Counted from the stretch's first letter, positions 1-4,835 are shown. The stretch is DNA of 5,249 bases from Deltaproteobacteria bacterium RIFCSPHIGHO2_12_FULL_43_9 (GCA_001798265.1 MGRR01000079.1:1-5249), one strand, 5' to 3'. The notes: generated from the sequence alone by a model not told the origin. Numbers and translations: made by a program.

Positions 1-62
1 CGGATAAATTTCTTGAAGCTAAGAGGGGGCTCGCTTCGCATGTTAGATCAAAAATTTTAACG

Positions 63-91
63 TTGACAATAGCTATAATGGGGGCTATTTT
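63..91 (+). promoter_or_regulatory. Putative promoter of the ATPase gene
   Basis: A perfect TTGACA (63-68) is followed after 17 bases by TATTTT (86-91), a fair -10 box. Transcription would then start at about position 98, which is the A of the ATG, so the message would be leaderless or nearly so. No good Shine-Dalgarno sequence lies close to the start; the nearest purine run, GGGGG at 80-84, is 13 bases away. A perfect TATAAT at 74-79 lies only 5 bases after TTGACA, too close for ordinary sigma-70 spacing, and has no -35 box of its own. The choice of -10 is inference. Confidence 0.45.
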
Positions 92-97
92 AGATAT

Positions 98-1432
98 ATG
101 GATAGCGAAAACATAAAATCTATCGTAAGTACCCAGAATTATTGGCTAAAGGAGGGTGGTCTTTGGAGTGATCCAGACCTTTTAAGGATAAAAAAGTCAC
201 ATTTAAAATATTACCCACAACCAATTCTGCCAAAAGAATGTAAAAAACGGGCAGTTATAACACTACGAGGCCCGCGCCGAGTTGGAAAAACAGCAACTCT
301 TAAGCTTCTTATCGCTAATTTAATTGAGAAAGAACATTGGACCCCTTCTTCAATTCTTTGGCTTACGGCTGAAACAATTCGAACTATGACTAAATTAGAA
401 GAAATTGTAACCGCCATCTTAAAAGATTTCACTCCAAGACTTTTTTGTATAGATGAAATTACGTCAGTTACTGGCTGGCAGCGTGTGATAAAAAAATTAA
501 GTGATACAGGTTTTCTGGATTCCTGCTGTTTACTCTTAACAGGCAGCTCTTCTCACGATCTTAAAAAAGGGGCTGAAAGAATGGCCGGAAGACGCGGCAA
601 TATCGAAAATCCGGATCGTGTTTTACTCCCTATGAATTTTGCCCAATTTTGCGAACAGGTTCGCCTAATCACGCCCGATCAAAATACGGCTGATCTTCAA
701 AAGTCTTATTTAACCTGTGGTGGTTTTCCATTCAGGGTTGAACAACTTGTGGAATCTATAATAAGTAAAAAGGAATTTGATCCATTTGGTCAAATGCATG
801 TTTTTGACGACGTGATGTTTTATGAAATTAATCGTCGTAGGCTCGATAGAAATATCGCGCTTGAGGTAATTGGCCGAATCAGCGCGATTGGGCTCAATGC
901 CAGCAGTTATGAAGGTTTTTCAAGGCCCTTAACCATCACCAAAGATACTGCGCGTAAATATTTGGATGCATTGGGTGACGCGTTTTTGTTGGCAACTATT
1001 TCGTCTTATGATACCGCAAGAAATAGAGTGGCACCCAAAAAAGACAGAAAATTCGCATGGATCGATCCTGCTCTCGCATTTCTGCCAGTGAAGTTAGGGC
1101 AGGGCGAACTTATTAATGAGGATTCGAGAGCGGAGGCAACCATAGGGGTTGAGCTCTTGCGGCGTTTTGAAATACGTCTATGGGAGGGGCTCTCGGCTCC
1201 AAGAAACGTTTTTACTTGGAAAAGCAGCTCGGGCAAGGAAGTTGATTTTCTTGTTGTGAACCGGGCACGAAAGTTGATGCTGCCCGTAGAAGTAAAGTAT
1301 CAAAATAGTATAAATGAATGGGATTTTCAGGTTATTGACAGAGCCTTTGGTAAAGGTATTTTAGTGACTAAAAATATATCACGAAAAAGAGCAAAAACAG
1401 TTGCGCAATCATTTGCAGATTTCTTTAATTAA
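98..1432 (+). CDS. AAA-type ATPase with C-terminal DUF4143 domain
   Basis: This 444-residue protein has the usual size and order of the AAA_14/DUF4143 family, P-loop ATPases common in accessory regions of bacteria and archaea whose cell role is mostly unknown. The Walker A loop GPRRVGKT is at residues 58-65. Walker B is RLFCIDEI at about 114-121, with the acidic pair D119-E120. A sensor-like LLLTGSSS follows at 146-152 and an Arg-rich GRRGN at about 164-168. The C-terminal domain carries GKEVDFLV (379-386) and PVEVKY (396-401). This is the E-x-D...E-x-K pattern of a PD-(D/E)XK-like nuclease fold typical of DUF4143. There is no signal peptide or membrane segment, so it is probably cytoplasmic. 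It stands alone in its transcription unit behind its own TTGACA promoter, and the ATG at 98 fits a leaderless start. It looks intact. Family assignment is firm; a function such as DNA handling or defence would be inference. Confidence 0.9.
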   Translation: MDSENIKSIVSTQNYWLKEGGLWSDPDLLRIKKSHLKYYPQPILPKECKKRAVITLRGPRRVGKTATLKLLIANLIEKEHWTPSSILWLTAETIRTMTKLEEIVTAILKDFTPRLFCIDEITSVTGWQRVIKKLSDTGFLDSCCLLLTGSSSHDLKKGAERMAGRRGNIENPDRVLLPMNFAQFCEQVRLITPDQNTADLQKSYLTCGGFPFRVEQLVESIISKKEFDPFGQMHVFDDVMFYEINRRRLDRNIALEVIGRISAIGLNASSYEGFSRPLTITKDTARKYLDALGDAFLLATISSYDTARNRVAPKKDRKFAWIDPALAFLPVKLGQGELINEDSRAEATIGVELLRRFEIRLWEGLSAPRNVFTWKSSSGKEVDFLVVNRARKLMLPVEVKYQNSINEWDFQVIDRAFGKGILVTKNISRKRAKTVAQSFADFFN

Positions 1433-1466
1433 TTCTTGCTTTACTTTTTAGGTTTATTTCATCGAC

Positions 1467-1494
1467 AAAATGCCATCCGAGTGGCAAGAATTTT
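1467..1494 (+). terminator. Weak candidate terminator hairpin after the ATPase gene
   Basis: TGCCA (1471-1475) and TGGCA (1482-1486) form a 5-bp stem around a 6-base loop, followed by AGAATTTT. AAAA just before the stem could extend pairing with the TTTT if AGAA is bulged. A wider 9-bp inverted repeat, AATTCTTGC (1431-1439, touching the ATPase stop codon) and GCAAGAATT (1484-1492), encloses it. The stem is short and the T-run poor, so termination is only a possibility. Confidence 0.2.
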
Positions 1495-1509
1495 AGTGGA
1501 CTACTCTAG

Positions 1510-1608
1510 TATTTGGAGATTGAAGACATCGATGAAATTGCTAGTGTTGAAGAAGAGGATGAGGATTTTGGCAAGAAGTTTAGGCCCGAGGATGATGAGG
1601 GTTTTTAG
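1510..1608 (+). pseudogene. C-terminal remnant of an unidentified acidic-tailed protein
   Basis: This open stretch between an in-frame TAG at 1507-1509 and a TAG at 1606-1608 reads YLEIEDIDEIASVEEEDEDF and then GKKFRPEDDEGF. It looks like a true protein tail: strongly acidic, low in rare residues, and with no start codon or ribosome site of its own. I cannot name the parent protein. The last 22 bases of the coding part and the stop lie in the 26-bp direct repeat whose second copy sits after the antitoxin gene. In that second copy the same tail, EDDEGF-stop, is again readable. The simplest reading is a gene whose upstream part was lost or separated when neighbouring DNA was inserted. It might instead be chance; I call it a remnant with modest confidence. 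Confidence 0.4.
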
Positions 1609-1612
1609 CTTA
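1587..1612 (+). repeat. 26-bp direct repeat, left copy
   Basis: Bases 1587-1612 (beginning CGAGGATGATGAGG, ending TTTTTAGCTTA) recur without a mismatch at 2330-2355, 743 bp downstream. The two copies bracket the toxin-antitoxin pair. This copy forms the last codons and TAG stop of the gene remnant at 1510-1608, so it is probably the original sequence. Confidence 0.9.
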
Positions 1613-1704
1613 CGCGGACAAGACAGCAACAATTTTCCAAACGGAATCCACCACACAACTGCCCAACCAAAGTTGACCAGTTCTGATTCCTTAAATAAAT
1701 TCAC

Positions 1705-1736
1705 GTATTTACATTTGTAATACATAAATGTAAAAT
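1705..1736 (+). promoter_or_regulatory. Toxin-antitoxin promoter overlaid by palindromic operator
   Basis: TTTACA (1708-1713) and TAAAAT (1731-1736) each match the sigma-70 consensus at five of six bases and are exactly 17 bases apart, so transcription would start near 1743, just before the toxin ATG at 1750. The same stretch is a perfect inverted repeat: TTTACATTT (1708-1716) and AAATGTAAA (1726-1734) with a 9-base spacer. A second, smaller pair, GTATT (1705-1709) and AATAC (1719-1723), is interleaved with it. Type II toxin-antitoxin operons are normally repressed by their ribbon-helix-helix antitoxin. Binding here would cover the -35 box and most of the -10 box. That the antitoxin binds this palindrome is inference. 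Confidence 0.7.
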
Positions 1737-1749
1737 TTATCCATTCCTT

Positions 1750-2079
1750 ATGAAGGTTGGTACATTTAGATTTGACGGATTTGACTGGGATAGTAGCAAC
1801 TTTTTTCACTGTCAGTTGCATGGCGTGACAATAAGCGAAATTGAAGAATTTTTTACTCAGGATTTACTATACTTTGAGGACGAAAGACACTCCCTAGATG
1901 AGAAGAGATGGATAGCAGTTGGGTTGAACAGGAAGGAGCGTTATATTTTTGTTGCATATACAATTCGCAGAAAAGGAAGTGAAATTTTAATTCGCTCAAT
2001 TTCAGCAAGGTATTGCCACAAGAAGGAGATAAAAATCTATGAAGAAATCAAAGAAAAAATCTTCAAAGAAAGATCGTAA
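1750..2079 (+). CDS. brnT: BrnT-family toxin (type II toxin-antitoxin)
   Basis: At 109 residues this is slightly longer than typical BrnT toxins (about 90-100), which are RelE-like-fold ribonucleases that stop translation. The family pattern is clear from end to end. FDGFDWDSSN (8-17) stands for the usual F-x-W-D-x-x-K start. LHGVTISEIEEFF (23-35) matches the KHG-(V/I)-x-x-x-E-A-x-x-x-F segment, and RWIAVGLN (53-60) the R-x-x-x-I-G strand. YIFVAYTIR (65-73) follows, and ILIRSISARYCHKKEIKIYE (79-98) is the hallmark IR-x-ISAR...E...Y ending. The usual Lys after F-x-W-D and the Lys of KHG are replaced here (N17, L23), which may mark a divergent branch. The start has no Shine-Dalgarno sequence, consistent with the very short leader predicted from the promoter. 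Toxin-first order and overlap with the antitoxin are standard for brnTA. It appears intact. Confidence 0.85.
   Translation: MKVGTFRFDGFDWDSSNFFHCQLHGVTISEIEEFFTQDLLYFEDERHSLDEKRWIAVGLNRKERYIFVAYTIRRKGSEILIRSISARYCHKKEIKIYEEIKEKIFKERS
2023..2028 (+). promoter_or_regulatory. Ribosome binding site of the antitoxin gene
   Basis: AAGGAG lies inside the end of the toxin gene, 10 bases before the antitoxin ATG at 2039. The toxin start has no comparable site. A strong internal site for the antitoxin and none for the toxin would favour antitoxin excess, as type II systems need. Confidence 0.7.
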
Positions 2080-2317
2080 TCCATCAAGGGATCCTCTCGT
2101 GGGGGACCTAAGTGATGTTTTGCTCACTGCTGACTGGAAATTTGCAAAGTTTGAGTTAACAAAACCAAAAACAGAGACAATTACCTTGCGTTTAAGCAAG
2201 GAGCTTTTAAGTGGTCTAAAAACTGAAGCAATGAAAGAGGGCATTGAATATCAAAAGCTCCTAAGAATTTTAATGGAAAATTATCTAAGAAAAAAAGCCG
2301 ACTGGCACTATAAGTAA
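2039..2317 (+). CDS. CopG/BrnA-like ribbon-helix-helix antitoxin
   Basis: A 92-residue protein with a very basic N-terminal tail (MKKSKKKSSKKDR). A linker with an aromatic W33 follows, then a C-terminal ribbon-helix-helix: ETITLRLSKELLSGL (46-60), KTEAMKEGIEYQKLLRIL (61-78) and MENYLRKK (79-86). The R-L-S-x-x-L-L-x-x-L-K...GI-x-YQ-x-L pattern is that of the CopG-type antitoxin and BrnA families, in which the ribbon binds the operator and the remaining part grips the toxin. The gene overlaps the toxin gene by 41 bp and has its own AAGGAG site. The basic N-terminal tail is longer than I expect for a BrnA and could reflect overlap constraints with the toxin C-terminus. The role as partner of the upstream BrnT-like toxin is inferred from position and fold and is fairly safe. 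Confidence 0.85.
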   Translation: MKKSKKKSSKKDRNPSRDPLVGDLSDVLLTADWKFAKFELTKPKTETITLRLSKELLSGLKTEAMKEGIEYQKLLRILMENYLRKKADWHYK

Positions 2318-2329
2318 AACAAAAATAGA

Positions 2330-2355
2330 CGAGGATGATGAGGGTTTTTAGCTTA
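2330..2355 (+). repeat. 26-bp direct repeat, right copy
   Basis: Exact second copy of 1587-1612, starting 13 bases after the antitoxin stop codon. It again contains the codons for EDDEGF and a TAG stop (2349-2351). That stop overlaps the stop codon (2350-2348, minus strand) of the opposing gene, so this copy lies at a convergent gene end. Removing the DNA between the copies would rejoin the remnant gene directly to this convergent arrangement. Confidence 0.9.
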
Positions 2356-2908
2356 TCCTTCTGACGAATAGAATTGATTCAGCGATCTTTACCTCTTCCC
2401 ATTTATTCCCAACGGATATCCCCCGCCCCTTGAGCGCCTGATCAAGAAAGTGCCCCATCGCATCCAGCAGCAGGTGGATCCTTGTCTCCAGCGGTTCATC
2501 CTGCTTGCAATCAATTGACAACTCAATGGATATTTTCTCCCCCTCATTTTTTTCCAATTCAACCCCCAGAACAAGCTCATTGCCAAAGTTACAACCATCG
2601 ATCTTTAGCTTCGCTTTATCAATTCTCTCCTTGAAGGTTTTTAGAATTATATCCTTAATGGATGAGATAAGCTCTCCGGGAAAGAATTTACCTCCTTTGA
2701 TACCTCGGCGGCTTGTAAGCATAAGGAAATTATGTACTCTATATGACACGGTTGACAAGTTATAGCTGAATGGATTGCTTCCCCCCGACGGCCTCGCCTG
2801 GGGGCTAAAGGCTTTTTTCGTTCGCAATGACGCTAGTGTGCAAAATTTATGAAACGCTCTAATAGGTGTTCTTCGATAATCTTCTGTGCTGTTCACTGGT
2901 GTTTTCAT
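2348..2908 (-). CDS. Hypothetical protein, N-terminus disrupted by a palindromic repeat
   Basis: I do not recognise this 186-residue protein. The part from about residue 63 on looks like a real small soluble domain. It has a basic start (MLTSRRGIKGGKFF), a likely helix (ELISSIKDIILKTFKERIDKA), two strand-like stretches (ELVLGVELEK, KISIELSIDC) and a C-terminal helix (HLLLDAMGHFLDQALKG). There is no signal peptide or membrane span. Two starts compete. ATG at 2908 has a fair ribosome site (AAAGAGGT, about 6 bases before the ATG). However, residues 26-46 are the translation of a mobile palindromic element, and the surrounding residues look like translated intergenic DNA. ATG at 2722 (residue 63) gives a cleaner 124-residue protein but has no ribosome site; other starts here lack one too. 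The gene converges on the toxin-antitoxin pair and diverges from the lipoprotein operon. Real gene likely; start uncertain. Confidence 0.6.
   Translation of the reverse strand: MKTPVNSTEDYRRTPIRAFHKFCTLASLRTKKAFSPQARPSGGSNPFSYNLSTVSYRVHNFLMLTSRRGIKGGKFFPGELISSIKDIILKTFKERIDKAKLKIDGCNFGNELVLGVELEKNEGEKISIELSIDCKQDEPLETRIHLLLDAMGHFLDQALKGRGISVGNKWEEVKIAESILFVRRIS
2750..2768 (+). repeat. 19-bp direct repeat with TTGACA, left copy
   Basis: GGTTGACAAGTTATAGCTG occurs here and again, exactly, at 4817-4835 just before miaB. It contains a perfect -35-like TTGACA (2752-2757). No -10 box follows at normal spacing here, because the palindromic element begins four bases after the repeat. The two copies bracket the lipoprotein operon. 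Confidence 0.85.
2772..2831 (+). repeat. 60-bp palindromic repeat element (GTCATTGCGA...GAAGCAATCC type)
   Basis: On the minus strand this stretch begins GTCATTGCGAACGAA and ends GAAGCAATCC. That pairing is the signature of a REP/MITE-like palindromic repeat I know as dispersed in many bacterial genomes. ATTGC (2774-2778) and GCAAT (2824-2828) are the inverted ends. The centre folds into a GC-rich hairpin: CCCCC (2782-2786) pairs with GGGGG (2800-2804), and GGC (2790-2792) with GCC (2796-2798). Its base content is far richer in GC than the flanks. It has no coding capacity for its own movement. It is exactly divisible by three and has no stop in the minus-strand frame of the overlapping gene. 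Copy number cannot be seen from one window. Confidence 0.65.
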
Positions 2909-2927
2909 ATTAAACCTCTTTATGAAT

Positions 2928-2977
2928 TTTAAATGTTGACTACCCCCCCCCTGTGCTTTAAGTGTTGACGTTCAACA
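2928..2977 (+). promoter_or_regulatory. Regulatory region of the lipoprotein operon with paired GTTGAC boxes and a C9 tract
   Basis: Two near-identical 13-mers, TTTAAATGTTGAC (2928-2940) and TTTAAGTGTTGAC (2957-2969), lie 29 bp apart. A run of nine C (2943-2951) separates them. The second box also forms an inverted repeat, TGTTGA (2963-2968) and TCAACA (2972-2977). TTGACT (2936-2941) could be a -35 box; 15 bases later TGCTTTAAG offers a poor extended -10. The -10 is not convincing, so the exact promoter is unresolved. The paired boxes may be regulator sites. Confidence 0.4.
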
Positions 2978-2978
2978 T

Positions 2979-2983
2979 GGAGG
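2979..2983 (+). promoter_or_regulatory. Ribosome binding site of the lipoprotein gene
   Basis: GGAGG ends four bases before the ATG at 2988 and fixes that start. It lies immediately after the TGTTGA/TCAACA inverted repeat, so folding or a bound regulator there could affect access. Confidence 0.7.
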
Positions 2984-2987
2984 CTTT

Positions 2988-4382
2988 ATGTATCTTTACA
3001 AATTCAAGTCTATTTCGTTGCTGGCAATCATCACATTATTTATATTTAGTGGGTGTACCAGAAAGGCAGATCAAAACACATTTGGTCGTGGTAGCATTAA
3101 TTCAGAATCATATTCCGAAAGTAACGCTGCGAAATTAGTAGCCGCAGGTCAGCCTGAAGATGCAGCAGAAGAATACGCAAGGATTGGTGAACAGTTACTT
3201 ATTCCTGGTGCCGTCGAATACGCCGACCAGATGTTTGATAAGGCCTTGAATCTTAATATCAATAACAGAAGGGCTAATCTCTATAGTGCCTTTACTAAGC
3301 CGATAATGTCTTTTAAGGGATTTATTCCACGTTTTGAAAAACTTGTTAACGACAATAGTGTCAAACAAAATGAAGTATGGGAATTATATTTCAAGCTCCA
3401 GAATGAGATTGAGAAGGTTAAACTGCCTGAGCTAAGGCGCTTTTCCTTCGAATTACCAACCGGCGAGACTCCATTTAACAACTATCATGAATTCCAGAGA
3501 TTCTTAAGGGGTAACCTTATGAAGGCCTTGCTCGATTCTGAAGCGAAGCTGGATAGGATAATGAACGGCGATGAGATTGAATTGTATATTGATTTTGAGC
3601 AAGCATGGCAAAAGAAGTCGGGACTTAATAAGGAGTATTTACAGAATTCAACATGTGTAAAAAATGAGAAGGATGGGTGGAGTTGTAAGGCTCCTAAGAA
3701 AAGTAGCGCTGCTGCATCTTCCAATATCAAGGTTGATCCCGTGGATGTAAAAGTCCTCAAGGGCTCAATGATGGCTGTAGTTGACTTTATTCGTCTCAAA
3801 ACCGCATATAATATTTTGGGTTCAGATGAGGCAATAAAGGAAATCCAGGCCGCTTATGAGCGAAAAAAAGCACAAGGGAAAAAACTTTCAACCCGCGATG
3901 TTGTAAGGGCGTTGCGGCATTATGACGATTTATTCACACTGGCGGATGACCATCAACTTCCTGAGCTTGCAAACTCTGTTGTGCAGGTATTAAGACATGC
4001 ATTAGATCTTCATACAATGAGGAACGAGATTTGCAATAACCCACATCGTCAAAAGAGGGTATTCCCTTCAATATGCATAGGCTTAAGCGCTCTTGATAGT
4101 ATTGAGTTGGCACTGGATCTTTTGGCCGGGCCCACGGAGATATTGATTGGGGAAAATGAATATGGAGAACCTGTAACACTTTATGTGGATGTGACTCCCG
4201 TTGTTCAAAACCCATCTAAAGACTTAAAAGATTTATTGCCAACAAATTTTGATTACAAAGGAGAGCCGGTTTCTTTTCCGGATCCCAGTATGGGGGGGTT
4301 ATTTCCGAATGGTGATTTCTTTGAGAAGTTCAAAGAAGTAAAAAAAGACAGGGGCATAAGTTTTACTAAAGCAGAAAAGTGA
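2988..4382 (+). CDS. Large lipoprotein of unknown function, alpha-helical (TPR-like) N-terminal part
   Basis: A 464-residue exported lipoprotein. Residues 1-23 are a lipoprotein signal: charged start (K5, K7), hydrophobic core (ISLLAIITLFIF) and lipobox F-S-G-C, with C23 as the lipid-bearing residue. The -3 position is Phe instead of the usual Leu. T24 follows, which under the E. coli rule would send it to the outer membrane. Residues 45-105 look like TPR-type helix pairs (KLVAAGQPEDAAEEYARIGE, then YADQMFDKALNLNINNRRAN). Long helices continue to about 380. C223 and C233 could form a disulfide. C350 and C363 are a further pair. The tail has a Pro/Gly-rich PDPSMGGLFPNGD (431-443) and then a charged end. 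The start is set by GGAGG at 2979-2983. It is co-transcribed with the next gene through a 4-bp GTGA overlap, suggesting the two proteins act together in the envelope. I cannot name the family; a scaffolding role is only a guess from the helices. Confidence 0.85.
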   Translation: MYLYKFKSISLLAIITLFIFSGCTRKADQNTFGRGSINSESYSESNAAKLVAAGQPEDAAEEYARIGEQLLIPGAVEYADQMFDKALNLNINNRRANLYSAFTKPIMSFKGFIPRFEKLVNDNSVKQNEVWELYFKLQNEIEKVKLPELRRFSFELPTGETPFNNYHEFQRFLRGNLMKALLDSEAKLDRIMNGDEIELYIDFEQAWQKKSGLNKEYLQNSTCVKNEKDGWSCKAPKKSSAAASSNIKVDPVDVKVLKGSMMAVVDFIRLKTAYNILGSDEAIKEIQAAYERKKAQGKKLSTRDVVRALRHYDDLFTLADDHQLPELANSVVQVLRHALDLHTMRNEICNNPHRQKRVFPSICIGLSALDSIELALDLLAGPTEILIGENEYGEPVTLYVDVTPVVQNPSKDLKDLLPTNFDYKGEPVSFPDPSMGGLFPNGDFFEKFKEVKKDRGISFTKAEK

Positions 4383-4801
4383 ATTTAAAAACATTCTTAT
4401 TCTTATCTCTTGCATTTGCTGCCTCTTCAGAAGCTTCGGGAGAGGCAGCAAATGTCTCTGGTAGATGTGACGAGTTGATCGAGGGATTTGTTCAAACCAA
4501 CGCATGGTCTGAAACGGGATCACAGATAATAATTTCTGCGGAAAGAGGATGTGCCTCCAGAATAGGGCGTCCCTTGGAAATGGAAAACGTAGAGTTGGCC
4601 ATTATGAAGGGGGATAGGGCAATTGCTAATTTTAAAACTCGAAATGCTGTTTTGTCCCGTGATCAAAACAGATTAATATTGGGTAAGGCTGTTAACAGTA
4701 TTCAAAATAAGGAAATAGGGACCTATCAATCAATATTGGTAGACCTCGACAAGGGATCGGTTCGTGCGCCTGACTCTCTTTATTTAAGATTAACCAAGTA
4801 A
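4379..4801 (+). CDS. Small secreted protein of unknown function
   Basis: A 140-residue protein with a typical Sec signal peptide: MNLK, a hydrophobic core FLFLSLAFAA (6-15) and a probable cut after A14 (A-F-A) or nearby. The mature part is about 125 residues with two Cys (C30, C58), which could form a disulfide in the periplasm. It has strand-like segments such as SQIIISAE, VELAIMKGD, NRLILGKAV and SILVDLD, suggesting a small beta-rich fold. The start is GTG, overlapping the upstream lipoprotein stop (GTGA). There is no clear ribosome site, so translation is probably coupled to the lipoprotein. The codons for the signal peptide and mature start hold a perfect 14-bp inverted repeat (4413-4426 and 4441-4454). 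I do not recognise the family. The pairing suggests an envelope partner of the lipoprotein, which is inference. Confidence 0.8.
   Translation: MNLKTFLFLSLAFAASSEASGEAANVSGRCDELIEGFVQTNAWSETGSQIIISAERGCASRIGRPLEMENVELAIMKGDRAIANFKTRNAVLSRDQNRLILGKAVNSIQNKEIGTYQSILVDLDKGSVRAPDSLYLRLTK
4413..4454 (+). repeat. Perfect 14-bp inverted repeat (long hairpin) inside a coding sequence
   Basis: CATTTGCTGCCTCT (4413-4426) and AGAGGCAGCAAATG (4441-4454) are exact reverse complements separated by 14 bases. The spacer itself contains the palindrome GAAGCTTC (4430-4437), so the hairpin could extend inward with one mismatch. The outer flank adds a G-T pair. It starts 34 bases after the GTG start of the small secreted protein. 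No T-run follows, so it is not an ordinary terminator. Confidence 0.85.
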
Positions 4802-4816
4802 ATACCTACTGGGTGT

Positions 4817-4835
4817 GGTTGACAAGTTATAGCTG
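4817..4835 (+). repeat. 19-bp direct repeat with TTGACA, right copy (putative miaB promoter)
   Basis: Exact copy of 2750-2768. Its TTGACA (4819-4824) is a perfect -35 box, 36 bases before the miaB ATG. The -10 is weak: TAGTTT (4843-4848) at 18-base spacing matches three of six, and CAAAAT (4838-4843) four of six at a poor 13-base spacing. If it acts as a promoter, the miaB leader would be very short. Confidence 0.5.

Noticed and set aside
1..60. Possible end of an upstream gene (RINFLKLRGGSLRMLDQKF-stop at 58-60)
   Set aside because: Another frame also stays open to 116, and both read plausibly. Twenty codons cannot decide between them, so no gene is claimed.
1436..1720. Forward open frame of 94 codons
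   Set aside because: It overlaps the more convincing acidic tail in another frame, has no ribosome site, and its composition (MLYFLGLFHRQ, many Arg/Lys/Leu) looks like noncoding translation.
1501..1821. Reverse open frame of 106 codons containing a hydrophobic stretch (GWAVVWWIPFGKL)
   Set aside because: It runs antisense through the toxin promoter and into the toxin gene, has no ribosome site, and most of it is a shadow of the acidic tail and toxin frames.
1587..2355. 26-bp repeats as insertion-sequence target duplications
   Set aside because: Typical target duplications are 2-14 bp, and no transposase or terminal inverted repeats lie inside. Recombination or site-specific integration fits better.
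2505..2765. Forward open frame of 86 codons
   Set aside because: It is antisense to the better supported 2348-2908 gene, has no ribosome site, and a Ser/Leu/Pro-rich composition typical of shadow frames.
2943..2951. The C9 run as part of a CRISPR, tRNA or riboswitch
   Set aside because: There are no repeated units with spacers, no cloverleaf and no recognised riboswitch elements anywhere in the window.
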